Source of the DNA: Mesorhizobium sp. Z1-4
GTDB lineage: Bacteria; Pseudomonadota; Alphaproteobacteria; Rhizobiales; Rhizobiaceae
Reading direction: 5' to 3'
Assembly: GCF_004000235.1 (NCBI RefSeq)
Contig: NZ_RCIO01000003.1
Location: 62,373-126,372, forward strand
Length of the DNA: 64,000 nt
This document shows, piece by piece, positions 1-9,016 of this stretch. A model generated the notes under the pieces. The model worked only from the letters and a program-made list of their open reading frames with translations. It did no database searches and was not told where the DNA came from. The position numbers and the translations under genes are program-made. The stretch's first letter is position 1, and each line of letters starts with the position of its first letter.

Positions 1-290
1 CCCCCTGGTACATCATGTTGTGGGAGGTGTTGCCCAACGCGCGCGGGCCGCTGATCGTCGATGTCTGCCTGCGCATCGGCTACACGACGATCCTGCTGGG
101 TACGCTAGGCTATTTCGGTCTCGGGCTGGCGCCTGAAAGTCCGGACTGGGGCACGGCAATCAAGGAATCGAGCAGGCTGCTGCGCGCTTATGTGCACCCG
201 GCGCTGCCGCCCGTCGTCGCTCTGATGTCATTCGTGCTCGGTCTCAACCTTCTGGCCGATGCCCTGCGCGAACAATCCCTCAAGGACTGA
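1..290 (+). CDS. Dipeptide/oligopeptide ABC transporter permease, C-terminal part (partial)
   Basis: The reading frame is open at the left edge and ends at a TGA at 288-290, so only the last ~95 residues are present. It encodes the end of a DppC/OppC-type inner-membrane permease: a hydrophobic stretch containing LGTLGYFGLGL, the segment PESPDWGTAI typical of this family just after the coupling region, and a last membrane helix followed by the family ending LADALREQ. It should form the channel for peptide or opine uptake with an upstream permease and binding protein lying outside the window. The fused ATPase gene begins 10 bases downstream, so the two are almost certainly co-transcribed. Substrate cannot be told from this part. 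Confidence 0.9.
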   Translation, partial: PWYIMLWEVLPNARGPLIVDVCLRIGYTTILLGTLGYFGLGLAPESPDWGTAIKESSRLLRAYVHPALPPVVALMSFVLGLNLLADALREQSLKD

Positions 291-300
291 GTGCATTCTG

Positions 301-2862
301 ATGAACGAAGCCGTCAAAGCCACGAACATCGCCAAAAAGACCGACCCGATCATAGAGATCGAAAACCTCTCGATCTCGTTTTTCACCCGCAAGGGCGAAA
401 TTCCGGCGGTGATGGATTTCTCCTGTACCGTCATGCCCGGCGAGGCGATGGGGATCGTCGGCGAATCGGGATGCGGCAAGTCGACCGTGTCGCTCGGAAT
501 CATGCGCGACCTTTCCAATGTCGGCAAGATTGTCGGCGGGCGCATCAAGTTCCAGGGCCGGGACATGGCCGACATGTCGGAAGAGGAACTGCGCGCCATC
601 CGCGGCAACAAGATCGCGATGATCTACCAGGAGCCTATGGCAAGCCTGAACCCGGCGATGAAAGTCGGCCAGCAGCTGATGGAAGTGCCGATCATTCACG
701 ACAAGGTGTCGAAGGAAGAGGCCTGGAACCGGGCGCTGGAGATGGTGAAAGCTGTGCGGCTGCCGGATCCGGAGCGCATGCTGCGTTCGTTTCCGCACCA
801 GCTTTCGGGCGGCCAGCAACAGCGTATCGTGATCGCGATGGCGCTCTTGTCGAACCCGGCTCTGCTTCTGCTCGACGAACCGACAACGGCGCTCGACGTC
901 ACGGTCGAGGCGGGCATCGTGGAGCTGATCAAAGGGCTCGGCAAGGAATTCGGCACGTCGATGATCTTCGTGTCGCACAATCTCGGGCTGATCCTCGAAA
1001 CCTGCGACCGGATCACGGTCATGTATTCGGGCGAGGCGGTGGAAACCGGACGCATCGAAGACGTGTTCGACCGCATGCGCCATCCCTATACGCAGGGCCT
1101 GTTCCGTTCCATCCCGCTGCCCGGCGCCGACAAGAACTCAAGGCCGCTTATCTCGATACCCGGCCAGCTGCCGCTGCCGCACGAGCGGCCGAGAGGCTGC
1201 AATTTCGGCCCGCGCTGCCAGCACTTCAAAGCCGGGGTCTGCGATGCCGCGGAAATCCCGATGGTGGAGGTCAGCGGCCACGACAATCATTTCAGCCGCT
1301 GCGTGCGGTTCAACGAGATCGACTGGGCGGAGCTGCCTGCGGGCGCCAAGGAAGAAAGCAAGCCGGTGAAGCCCGGCGCGCCTGTGCTGAAGATCGACAA
1401 TCTGAAGAAATATTACCATGTGTCATCGGGCGGCGTTTTCGGAGGCGGCGAGGGCCGCACGGTGAAGGCGAACGAGTCCATTTCGTTCGAAGCGCGCGAG
1501 TCCGAAACCGTGGCGATTGTCGGTGAATCCGGTTGCGGCAAATCCACATTGGCCAAGGTGCTGCTGGGCCTCGAAACCGCCACGTCCGGCTCTGTGACGC
1601 TGGGCAACGAGGAGATCGAAGACCGGCCGGTGGAGGACCGGGACGCGGGCACCGTCGGTGCCATCCAGATGGTGTTCCAGAACCCCTTCGACACGCTCAA
1701 CCCGAGCCATTCGGTCGGTGGGCAGATCATCCGGTCACTGGAGAAGTTCAAGGTCGGCGCGACGCAGGCCGACCGCGAAAAGCGGATGCTGGAGCTGCTC
1801 GATCTGGTGAAGCTGCCCCGCGCATTTGCCACGCGCATGCCGCGCCAGCTTTCGGGCGGCCAGAAGCAGCGCATCGGCGTGGCACGCGCTTTTGCCGGAA
1901 ACGCAAAAGTGGTGGTGGCCGACGAGCCTGTTTCGGCGCTGGACGTGTCCGTCCAGGCAGCGGTGACCGAGCTCCTGATGGACATTCAGCGGACCAACAA
2001 GACGACGATGCTGTTTATCAGCCACGACCTGTCTGTGGTGCGTTATCTCGCCGACCGCGTTGTGGTGATGTATCTCGGCTATATCGTCGAACAAGGCTCG
2101 ACGGACCAGATTTTCTCGCCGCCCTACCATCCCTACACGGAGGCGCTGCTGTCGGCGATCCCGATCGCGGATACCAGCGTCGAGAAAAAGCACATCGTTC
2201 TGGAGGGCGATATTCCCTCGGCGATGAACCCGCCCACGGGCTGCCCGTTCCAGACGCGCTGCCGCTGGAAAGACAAGGTGCCGGGCAACAAATGCGAAAC
2301 GGAAGTTCCGCCGCACAAGGACCTCGGCAACGGCCATTGGAGCATGTGCTGGCTGGATGACAAGTCGCTGGCTTCGATGGAGCCGGTGATCAGTTTCAAG
2401 GACAACAAAGCGTCACCGGCCAAGGCACGCGGTACGAAACGCAAGCCGGCAACGGCAGCCCGCAAGGCGGCTTCGTCGCGCTCCGCAAGCGCGTCGGCGA
2501 AGCGTGGAACGTCTTCACCCAAAAAGACAATGGCGGAGGCGGGCAGCGGCCGCTCGGCCGCGAGCACGCGGGTCAAGCCTGCCGCTGCACGCACCGCGAA
2601 AGCGCCTGCGAAAGCCGCCGATGCGGGCCGTCCTGCCGCGATCAAGAAGCCGGCGAAACCGGACGACCTGAAAATGATCTCGGGCGTCGGGCCGAAGATC
2701 GAGGGCATTCTGAACGGGCTCGGCATCTACACCTATGCGCAGGTCGCCGGCTGGAAGAAGGCCGAACGCGAATGGGTGGACGGCAAGCTCAAATTCCACG
2801 GGCGTATCGAGCGCGAGGACTGGGTGAAGCAGGCAAAGGCGCTGGCGAAGACGTCACGATAG
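301..2862 (+). CDS. Fused dipeptide/oligopeptide ABC transporter ATPase (DppD-DppF type) with C-terminal HhH-like tail
   Basis: An 853-residue protein energising peptide import. The first nucleotide-binding domain has Walker A GESGCGKS at residues 54-61, signature LSGGQQQR at 168-175 and Walker B LLLLDEP ending near 194, followed by an oligopeptide-transporter C-terminal region with clustered Cys. A second complete domain has Walker A at 408-415 and LSGGQKQR. Thus DppD and DppF are joined in one chain, a known arrangement in rhizobia. Unusually, the chain continues with an Ala/Lys/Ser-rich linker (about 704-787) and a ~65-residue domain with ISGVGPKIEG and HGRIEREDWV, like the helix-hairpin-helix tails of some alphaproteobacterial NuoE and L21 proteins. 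ATG 301 is chosen because it follows the permease stop; an upstream in-frame start would overlap it. Confidence 0.92.
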   Translation: MNEAVKATNIAKKTDPIIEIENLSISFFTRKGEIPAVMDFSCTVMPGEAMGIVGESGCGKSTVSLGIMRDLSNVGKIVGGRIKFQGRDMADMSEEELRAIRGNKIAMIYQEPMASLNPAMKVGQQLMEVPIIHDKVSKEEAWNRALEMVKAVRLPDPERMLRSFPHQLSGGQQQRIVIAMALLSNPALLLLDEPTTALDVTVEAGIVELIKGLGKEFGTSMIFVSHNLGLILETCDRITVMYSGEAVETGRIEDVFDRMRHPYTQGLFRSIPLPGADKNSRPLISIPGQLPLPHERPRGCNFGPRCQHFKAGVCDAAEIPMVEVSGHDNHFSRCVRFNEIDWAELPAGAKEESKPVKPGAPVLKIDNLKKYYHVSSGGVFGGGEGRTVKANESISFEARESETVAIVGESGCGKSTLAKVLLGLETATSGSVTLGNEEIEDRPVEDRDAGTVGAIQMVFQNPFDTLNPSHSVGGQIIRSLEKFKVGATQADREKRMLELLDLVKLPRAFATRMPRQLSGGQKQRIGVARAFAGNAKVVVADEPVSALDVSVQAAVTELLMDIQRTNKTTMLFISHDLSVVRYLADRVVVMYLGYIVEQGSTDQIFSPPYHPYTEALLSAIPIADTSVEKKHIVLEGDIPSAMNPPTGCPFQTRCRWKDKVPGNKCETEVPPHKDLGNGHWSMCWLDDKSLASMEPVISFKDNKASPAKARGTKRKPATAARKAASSRSASASAKRGTSSPKKTMAEAGSGRSAASTRVKPAAARTAKAPAKAADAGRPAAIKKPAKPDDLKMISGVGPKIEGILNGLGIYTYAQVAGWKKAEREWVDGKLKFHGRIEREDWVKQAKALAKTSR

Positions 2863-2869
2863 CGCCCCG

Positions 2870-3670
2870 CTAGCGGCCGTTCAGTGACAGCTTGACCGGA
2901 TCCAGATCAATGCGGGCCATGCCGCCATACGGATTGGCATGGATGGCCAGTATCCAGAGACTGACCGTGGCCGCCACGATGTAGATCACCAGGGCGCTGC
3001 GCCCAGCGGCCGGGCGGTCGGCGTGCACAGATGCAATGGCTACCGTCGACAAAACGGTCAGAAACAGCAGCAGATACCATTTGTACTCGCTCACGGAGCT
3101 TTCCGCGTTCGCCAGACGGAGATTGCGGGCGTCCTGCAGTTCATCGAAGTCACGTGCGAAACTCTCGACCAGGGATGGCGGCGTATCCTGACGGGCAAGG
3201 GATATGATGGCCAGCCGGATATCCTGGATCGCATTGTCGACCGCGCCGGAAGGCTCCTGGCTGGAATTTCCCCATTCCTGTGCGAGCACCTCGTCCCGGT
3301 AGCGTGCCAGACCAGAAAGAACTGCGGGAACGTCGAGCGCGTCGGGGGCAGCCATGCCAGCAAGGCGCGTGAGCGCCGAGTGCTCGGCGCTGGCATAGTT
3401 TTGCGCGTCGGCCCGGACGGACCAGATGTCTGCCGCAGCAAAGCCGAGCGAAAGAGCCCAGGCAGAAGTGACCGCCGTGAAAAACGGCGCAACCGGAACG
3501 GAAGCGGGTGTCGCGGCTGCCCTGCGCTCGAACATGCCGAGTACAAGACTTGCCAGCCCATAGGTGATCGCACCGAACAAGACAAAACAGGCGAACATGG
3601 CAGGGCCGGGAAGAAAGAAAATGGCGGTCAACGGGGTTCCTCGAAGTGGTTTCGTGCTCGTGCCGGCCAT
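2870..3670 (-). CDS. DUF4239 (bestrophin-like) membrane protein
   Basis: A 266-residue membrane protein with two N-terminal hydrophobic segments (around residues 20-40 and 60-80), a soluble helical middle region of about 120 residues and two C-terminal helices. The motif WALSLGFAAADIW after the second helix is characteristic of the DUF4239 family, which is distantly related to bestrophin channels; its function is unestablished. It is transcribed convergently to the peptide-transporter operon, ending 8 bases from its stop. A GGAG lies very close to the ATG at 3670, so the start could be a little further in. Likely a monocistronic gene. Confidence 0.75.
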   Translation of the reverse strand: MAGTSTKPLRGTPLTAIFFLPGPAMFACFVLFGAITYGLASLVLGMFERRAAATPASVPVAPFFTAVTSAWALSLGFAAADIWSVRADAQNYASAEHSALTRLAGMAAPDALDVPAVLSGLARYRDEVLAQEWGNSSQEPSGAVDNAIQDIRLAIISLARQDTPPSLVESFARDFDELQDARNLRLANAESSVSEYKWYLLLFLTVLSTVAIASVHADRPAAGRSALVIYIVAATVSLWILAIHANPYGGMARIDLDPVKLSLNGR

Positions 3671-3755
3671 TTCTCCACGCGAGTATTAGGGATTTCGTTA
3701 AGTTCGCCGTCTATTCGCTTGTTTAACTTCCAGCAGTCGCGGCGGGGGCCACAGG

Positions 3756-5192
3756 ATGGGAACAAGAAGCGGATTTGCAGCGGCGCTGACGGTGCTCGCG
3801 TCCGCGTTATTGTCGGCCTGCGCCAACGGCGACCGAGGACCCATAAACAGCTTCGTTGCGGAAGTGGGACCGGCCTCTCCGGAATACATTCCCGATTCCG
3901 GCGATGACGGTTCCGTCGTCGTGGGTCTTTCCTTCTCGGGCGGAGGCGCGCGCGCTGCGGCTTTTGCCTATGGCGTTCTGCGCGAACTGGACAGCTATGT
4001 CATCGACCTCGATCCCTATGAGCGGACGCTGGTCGATGATGTGCGTATGGTTTCGGGCACTTCGGGCGGCGCGATCGCTGCCGCCTATTTCGGCTATCGC
4101 GGCAAGGGCGGATACCACGATTTCAGGCAGCGTTTCCTGGGTGCGAACGCCGAAGCGAGCATGCGTACGGCCGTCGTTCCGTCCAACGTCGTGCGGATTC
4201 TGCGCGGCGGGGTAAACGATCGCGGCAAGTTCGCGCGCTGGCTGGACGAGAACCTGTTCGACCAAAGCACATTCCAGAGCCTCAAGCGCGCCGACGCGCC
4301 GGTTGTCTGGCTTACGGCCTCGGATATCTATCACGGCACGCCGTTCCTGTTCACTTACGACACTTTCGCGGCGCTGTGCAGCGATCTGGACAAGGTCAAG
4401 CTGGCCGACGCCGTCGCCGCGTCCGCCGCATTCCCGCTGGTGTTCACGCCGATCGTCGTTTCGGCGGAAGCGCCGGAGTGCGGCTATCAGCGGCCGGCCT
4501 GGCTGGACCGGGCGCTGGAGGACCCAGATGCGTCATTGCGGCTGAAGGCCTATGCACGGTCGCTCGTTGCCTACCGCGACAGATCGGAATTCAAAAGGCT
4601 GCGTCTGCTCGATGGCGGTTTGACCGACAATAACGGGCTGGCGGGTTTTTCGATGGAACGCGCGGCGGCGAAAACGCGCCACGGACCGCTGTCGCCGGAG
4701 GAAGCCGTGCGGATGCGGCGGCTCGTTTACATCGTTGCCGATGCCGGGCGCGAAGCGGCACCGGCTTGGGGTGCATCCAGTGCCGACCTCAGGATCAGGG
4801 AGTTGCTTCCGGCGCTGAGCCACACCGCAATCACGTCGTCGATGAGAGACGGCTACGACGCCCTGAAACTGGCGATCAAAGAGTGGAAGAACGAGCTCGT
4901 TGCCTACCGGTGCGGGCTCAGCCGCGCGCAGGTGCGGCGCATCAGGGGATCGGCGGCCGGCTGGGACTGCCGCGACATCGACGTCACAGTGGAGCATCTC
5001 TCGTTCCGCGATGCCGACCCGCGCAGCCATGCCGCGCTGAACGATGTGCCGACGCGGCTTGCCCTGAACGAAAAGCAGGTGGAACTGGTGATTGAAGCAG
5101 GCCGCCAGGCGGTGCGCTCGAAGCCGTCAATCCAGGCGGCAGTCGCCGAAACCAGGCGTCAGGCCGGGCTGCCAGTTGCGATGGGCCGCTAA
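3756..5192 (+). CDS. Patatin-like phospholipase lipoprotein
   Basis: A 478-residue predicted lipoprotein: a signal peptide ends in the lipobox LLSAC, so the mature chain would be lipid-anchored at about Cys22. The patatin fold is shown by the oxyanion-hole loop SFSGGGARAAAFA, the nucleophile elbow SGTSGG with Ser103, and the catalytic Asp in DGGLTDN at 286. These make the Ser-Asp dyad of bacterial patatins, which hydrolyse acyl esters of phospholipids or related lipids at the envelope. The real substrate is unknown. It is longer than the minimal patatin domain, with a ~150-residue C-terminal extension. A gene for another small lipoprotein follows. Confidence 0.88.
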   Translation: MGTRSGFAAALTVLASALLSACANGDRGPINSFVAEVGPASPEYIPDSGDDGSVVVGLSFSGGGARAAAFAYGVLRELDSYVIDLDPYERTLVDDVRMVSGTSGGAIAAAYFGYRGKGGYHDFRQRFLGANAEASMRTAVVPSNVVRILRGGVNDRGKFARWLDENLFDQSTFQSLKRADAPVVWLTASDIYHGTPFLFTYDTFAALCSDLDKVKLADAVAASAAFPLVFTPIVVSAEAPECGYQRPAWLDRALEDPDASLRLKAYARSLVAYRDRSEFKRLRLLDGGLTDNNGLAGFSMERAAAKTRHGPLSPEEAVRMRRLVYIVADAGREAAPAWGASSADLRIRELLPALSHTAITSSMRDGYDALKLAIKEWKNELVAYRCGLSRAQVRRIRGSAAGWDCRDIDVTVEHLSFRDADPRSHAALNDVPTRLALNEKQVELVIEAGRQAVRSKPSIQAAVAETRRQAGLPVAMGR

Positions 5193-5352
5193 AAACGTCG
5201 CCCTTCGCCCCGACGTTGGTGGCATTGAAAGCCGAGGAAGCACACAGGTTGCGATCGCGCATGCGATGCAAGCCCGGGGCGACGGCGACAAAAGCATTGG
5301 CGAAGTAGAAACTGTCTCTATACTGACGTCCATTCGATACCGGGTGGATTCA

Positions 5353-5859
5353 GTGCGAAGTTTCAATTCTCTTGTTCTCGTGATTGCGGTTGTTACACTT
5401 TCCTCCTGCGTCACCGGACCTCCGGTGCAGGAGCTCGCGTTCATCTATACGGATGACGAGTTCGGCCGTTACGCGATCGATGGCGATGCCACCGTAACCG
5501 GGCAGGCATTCCTGAGGCAGCGTGGCGGAGGCGTTGTGGTTTGCGCCGGCGCGCCGGTGGTGCTGTTTCCGAAGACGCCGACATTCGACCGGGCGGTCGA
5601 GACGGCGCGCGAGGGCAAACAGCCGATGCCCATGGCTGGTGCCGACGAACGGTTCAAGAAAGTGGCGCGGATTGCAACTTGCGACGCGCAGGGCAATTTC
5701 ACCTTCGAGCGTATTCCACGTGCCAGATGGTACGTCTTTTCTCGGGTCAACTGGGAAGTTGCCGACAGGGCGCAGGGCGGCGAACTCATTGGCGAGGTCG
5801 ACACGTCACAGGGCGGTGAACACCGGATTTTGCTGACCGACGCCAACCGCGTTCACTGA
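5353..5859 (+). CDS. Small lipoprotein, carboxypeptidase-regulatory-like fold possible
   Basis: A 168-residue protein starting at GTG 5353, preceded by GGGTGG. This start gives a clean lipoprotein signal peptide ending in TLSSC; longer in-frame starts upstream overlap the patatin gene and do not. The mature part contains a beta-rich region (GQAFLRQRGGGVVVCAGAPVV and, later, GNFTFERIPRARWY). Its layout, a repeated small-domain pattern with a TCDAQGNFTFERIP turn, resembles transthyretin/CarboxypepD_reg-like folds, but I do not recognise the family with confidence. Probably an outer-membrane or periplasmic-facing lipoprotein of unknown role. Confidence 0.7.
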   Translation: MRSFNSLVLVIAVVTLSSCVTGPPVQELAFIYTDDEFGRYAIDGDATVTGQAFLRQRGGGVVVCAGAPVVLFPKTPTFDRAVETAREGKQPMPMAGADERFKKVARIATCDAQGNFTFERIPRARWYVFSRVNWEVADRAQGGELIGEVDTSQGGEHRILLTDANRVH

Positions 5860-5866
5860 GGCGGAT

Positions 5867-6022
5867 TCAGGCTGTCGGCGTTTCGTTTTTCGTGCGTTCG
5901 CACTGATGGCCGCCCGGTGTTGCACATTCGGGGCCGGTGCATTCCTGTGCCTCCAGCCGGCCAGAAAACGGGACAGCGGCAAGGACAGCGGTGACGAACA
6001 GCATGGCTAGGGCATAACGCAT
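5867..6022 (-). CDS. Small secreted Cys-containing peptide (51 aa)
   Basis: A short reading frame whose rc ATG (6020-6022) is preceded by a strong GGAGG five bases upstream. It encodes MRYALAMLFV..., a signal-peptide-like hydrophobic N-terminus with a likely cleavage after SGRLEAQ, then a mature tail of about 26 residues with three Cys (ECTGPEC, HQCER). Good ribosome site, signal peptide and clustered Cys argue that it is a real gene rather than chance. The family is not recognised. It converges with the lipoprotein gene, ending 7 bases from its stop. Confidence 0.6.
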   Translation of the reverse strand: MRYALAMLFVTAVLAAVPFSGRLEAQECTGPECATPGGHQCERTKNETPTA

Positions 6023-6249
6023 GAAGGCCTCCGGGTTGGAACTGCGGCAGTGTAGGCGCTTGCGCCCGGGCTGGAAGCGCTTCCGGTTCTTATCACGCCG
6101 ATGTGATTGTGGTGCTGCTACAGGAATGTCGAAAAATGTCTGTCGCTGCCGCGGTATGGGGCGTTCGAAGCCATGCCGCCAGCCGCAACGTTCAATGATC
6201 GAATCAATGCTCGCAGATTGAACCTCTCAGCGCTTCGACAACCCAAAAT

Positions 6250-6265
6250 TTGACCGATTGATAAA
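6250..6265. promoter_or_regulatory. Candidate RutR operator upstream of preT
   Basis: TTGACCGATTGATAAA matches the known RutR consensus (TTGACCA-NN-TGGTCAA) at 11 of 14 defined positions; the left half is nearly perfect, the right half degenerate. It sits about 50 bases before preT and overlaps a possible -35 element. A rutR-like gene lies 6 kb downstream, with a better copy of the site. Confidence 0.5.
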
Positions 6266-6285
6266 AAATGAAAGCGTGCTAGCTT
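6258..6285 (+). promoter_or_regulatory. Possible preTA promoter
   Basis: TTGATA (6258-6263) and TAGCTT (6280-6285) are spaced by 16 bases in an A+T-rich patch, 31 bases before the preT start. The -35 element lies within the candidate RutR site, which would allow repression by occlusion. The remaining bases between 6023 and 6249 show no gene. Confidence 0.35.
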
Positions 6286-6316
6286 TTCCCGAAACAACAA
6301 CAGTCGGGGAACGCAT

Positions 6317-7684
6317 ATGACGACTGGCCAGTTCAAAGATGGCATTGCTGCGGGCAGGCTGGAGCCTGCGCGATACGCGGACAACTTTTCCGATCTTCAC
6401 CCGCCGCTCGACGGCCATGAGGCACTGGTCGAGGCCGACCGCTGCTATTTCTGCTACGACGCGCCCTGCATGCAGGCCTGTCCAACATCGATAGACATTC
6501 CGATGTTCATTCGCGAGATAGCGACGGGCAATCCCATCGGCTCCGCAAAGACGATCTTCGATCAGAATATTCTCGGCGGCATGTGCGCACGTGTCTGCCC
6601 CACCGAGACATTGTGCGAAGAGGTCTGCGTGCGCGAGACCGCCGAAGGCAAGCCGGTGCAGATCGGCCGGCTGCAGCGCTACGCCACCGACGAGGCGATG
6701 CGGCAGGGCAAGCAGTTCTACAAGCGCGCGGCGTCCACCGGCCGGAAGATCGCCGTCGTCGGGGCAGGGCCCGCGGGCCTTGCCTGCGCGCACAGGCTTG
6801 CCGTCAACGGGCACGATGTCGTCGTCCTGGAAGCGAAACCCAAGGCCGGCGGGCTCAACGAATACGGTATCGCCGCCTACAAGACTGTCGACGGTTTTGC
6901 GCAGGCCGAGGTCGACTATGTAACTGCCATAGGCGGCATCGAAATCCGCTACGGCCAGGCACTGGGGCGCGACTTCAGCGTCGCATCTCTGGCTGGTGAA
7001 TATGACGCCGTGTTCCTCGGCATGGGGCTTGCGGGCGTCAACGCGTTGCGGGCGGACGGCGAAGATGCCGATGGCGTGGAGAATGCGGTGGCATTCATCG
7101 CTGCCCTTCGACAAGCTCAGGATTTGGGCAGCGTGCCCGTGGGCCGCCGTGTGGTCGTTATCGGCGGCGGCATGACTGCAATCGACGCCGCCATCCAGTC
7201 CAAGCTGCTCGGTGCCGAAGACGTCACGATCTGCTACCGGCGCGGCAAAGACCGCATGAACGCTTCCGGATATGAGCAGGACCTGGCTGCCGCGAACGGC
7301 GTGACGATCCGCCATTGGCTGCAGCCCAAGAAGGTGATCGCAGACAAGGGCAAGGTCACCGGCATCGAGCTTGAATATACAGCTGAGACCGGCGGCAAGC
7401 TTTCGGGTACAGGCGAGACGCTGACGCTTTCAGCCGACCAGGTGTTTATGGCGATCGGCCAGACACTCGATGCCGGTTCGCTGAACGGCGGCGGCAATGC
7501 CGCTCCCGAACTGGAGGGCGGACGCATCAAGGTCGATGGCGAAGGCCGCACCTCGCTGGCGAAGGTCTGGGCAGGCGGCGATTGCATCGCTGGAGGCGAA
7601 GACCTGACCGTGTCGGCCGTCGCGCACGGACGCGACGCAGCCGAATCCATCCACCGGTCTCTAACCTCGAACGGGAGGGCATGA
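6317..7684 (+). CDS. preT: NAD(P)-dependent dihydropyrimidine dehydrogenase, PreT subunit
   Basis: A 455-residue flavin/iron-sulfur subunit of the PreTA enzyme, which reduces uracil and thymine to their 5,6-dihydro forms, the first step of reductive pyrimidine breakdown in the cytoplasm. The N-terminus carries Cys clusters CYFCYDAPCMQAC and MCARVCPTETLCEEVC, as in glutamate-synthase-beta-like Fe-S domains. Two dinucleotide-binding motifs follow: VVGAGPAGLACAH (FAD, about residue 147) and VVIGGGMTAIDAA (NAD(P)H, about 280). The end has the GGDCIAGGEDLTVSAVAHG motif of this family. It overlaps preA by a few bases or abuts it, so expression is coupled. The start at ATG 6317 gives a normal-length protein. 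Confidence 0.95.
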   Translation: MTTGQFKDGIAAGRLEPARYADNFSDLHPPLDGHEALVEADRCYFCYDAPCMQACPTSIDIPMFIREIATGNPIGSAKTIFDQNILGGMCARVCPTETLCEEVCVRETAEGKPVQIGRLQRYATDEAMRQGKQFYKRAASTGRKIAVVGAGPAGLACAHRLAVNGHDVVVLEAKPKAGGLNEYGIAAYKTVDGFAQAEVDYVTAIGGIEIRYGQALGRDFSVASLAGEYDAVFLGMGLAGVNALRADGEDADGVENAVAFIAALRQAQDLGSVPVGRRVVVIGGGMTAIDAAIQSKLLGAEDVTICYRRGKDRMNASGYEQDLAAANGVTIRHWLQPKKVIADKGKVTGIELEYTAETGGKLSGTGETLTLSADQVFMAIGQTLDAGSLNGGGNAAPELEGGRIKVDGEGRTSLAKVWAGGDCIAGGEDLTVSAVAHGRDAAESIHRSLTSNGRA

Positions 7685-7686
7685 GC

Positions 7687-9000
7687 ATGGCAGACATCAG
7701 AAGCAATTTCGTCGGAATCAAATCGCCAAACCCGTTCTGGCTGGCTTCGGCGCCGCCGACCGACAAGGCATACAACGTCATTCGCGCCTTCCAGGCCGGC
7801 TGGGGCGGTGTGGTGTGGAAGACGCTCGGCGAGGAGGGCCCGCCGGTCGTCAATGTCAACGGTCCGCGCTACGGCGCGATCTACGGCGCAGACCGCCGGC
7901 TGCTCGGGCTGAACAATATCGAGTTGATCACCGACCGCGAGTTGCAGACCAATCTGCGCGAAATCAAGCAGGTCAAGAAGGACTGGCCGGACCGCGCGAT
8001 CGTAGTTTCGCTGATGGTGCCGTGCGAGGAGGAGAGCTGGAAGGCGATTCTCCCGGTGGTGGAAGAGACCGGGGCGGACGGCATCGAGCTCAATTTTGGC
8101 TGCCCGCACGGCATGAGCGAGCGCGGCATGGGATCGGCGGTCGGCCAGGTGCCCGAATATGTCGAGATGGTCGTGCGCTGGTGCAAGGCCAATACGCGCA
8201 TGCCGGTCATCACCAAGCTGACGCCGAACATCACCGATATCCGCAAGCCGGCCCGCGCCGCGCATGCCGGCGGCACCGATGCGGTTTCGCTGATCAATAC
8301 GATCAACTCCATCACTTCGGTCGATCTCGACAATTTTGCGCCGCAGCCCACCATCGACGGCAAGGGCACGCATGGCGGTTATTGCGGGCCGGCGGTGAAA
8401 CCGATCGCCATGTCCATGGTGTCGGAGATCGCGCGCGATGCGGAAACGCAGGGGCTGCCGATCTCGGGCATCGGCGGCATCACCACCTGGCGCGACGCGG
8501 CCGAGTTCATGGCGCTCGGGGCCGGCAATGTGCAGGTCTGCACCGCTGTCATGACCTATGGCTTCAAGATCGTGCAGGAGATGATCTCGGGCCTCTCGAA
8601 CTGGATGGACGAGAAAGGCCACAAGAACCTCGACCACATCGTCGGGCGCGCCGTGCCCAACGTGACCGACTGGCAGTTTCTCAACCTCAATTACATTACC
8701 AAGGCGCGCATCGATCAGGACCTCTGCATCAAATGCGGCCGCTGCTACATCGCCTGCGAGGATACCTCGCATCAGGCGATCGCCAACACCATAGACGGCC
8801 AGCGCGGCTTCGAGGTGATCGATGCCGAATGTGTGGCGTGCAATCTGTGCGTGGACGTGTGTCCGGTGGAGGGCTGCATCACCATGGAAGAGCTGCAGCC
8901 GGGTGCGGTCGACGAGCGTACCGGCAAGGTGGTCGAAGCGGATTACGCAAACTGGACGACACATCCGAACAATCCGATGGCTAAAGTCGCTGCGGAGTAA
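7687..9000 (+). CDS. preA: NAD(P)-dependent dihydropyrimidine dehydrogenase, PreA subunit
   Basis: A 437-residue catalytic partner of PreT. The N-terminal FMN-binding TIM-barrel begins FVGIKSPNPFWLASAPPTDK and contains ELNFGCPHGMSERGMG, with the active-site Cys in the NFGCPHG loop. The C-terminus carries two 4Fe-4S motifs, CIKCGRCYIAC and CVACNLCVDVCPVEGC, which pass electrons from PreT. ATG 7687 is preferred because GGGAGG lies about 8 bases upstream; ATG 7681 overlaps the preT stop and is too close to that site. Same operon as preT. Confidence 0.95.
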   Translation: MADIRSNFVGIKSPNPFWLASAPPTDKAYNVIRAFQAGWGGVVWKTLGEEGPPVVNVNGPRYGAIYGADRRLLGLNNIELITDRELQTNLREIKQVKKDWPDRAIVVSLMVPCEEESWKAILPVVEETGADGIELNFGCPHGMSERGMGSAVGQVPEYVEMVVRWCKANTRMPVITKLTPNITDIRKPARAAHAGGTDAVSLINTINSITSVDLDNFAPQPTIDGKGTHGGYCGPAVKPIAMSMVSEIARDAETQGLPISGIGGITTWRDAAEFMALGAGNVQVCTAVMTYGFKIVQEMISGLSNWMDEKGHKNLDHIVGRAVPNVTDWQFLNLNYITKARIDQDLCIKCGRCYIACEDTSHQAIANTIDGQRGFEVIDAECVACNLCVDVCPVEGCITMEELQPGAVDERTGKVVEADYANWTTHPNNPMAKVAAE

Positions 9001-9016
9001 TGCTGGGGAGGCAGAA

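Noticed and set aside
280-1083. Long opposite-strand frames within the ABC ATPase and other G+C-rich genes
   Set aside because: They are antisense shadows of conserved genes; none shows a ribosome site or a recognisable family.
7101-7131. CTGCCC...GGGCAG around CTTCGACAAGCTCAGGAT in preT, resembling a dispersed repeat seen in many proteobacteria
   Set aside because: The encoded residues (ALRQAQDLGSVPVG) look normal for PreT at this place, so an insertion is not supported; the match may be partly chance.
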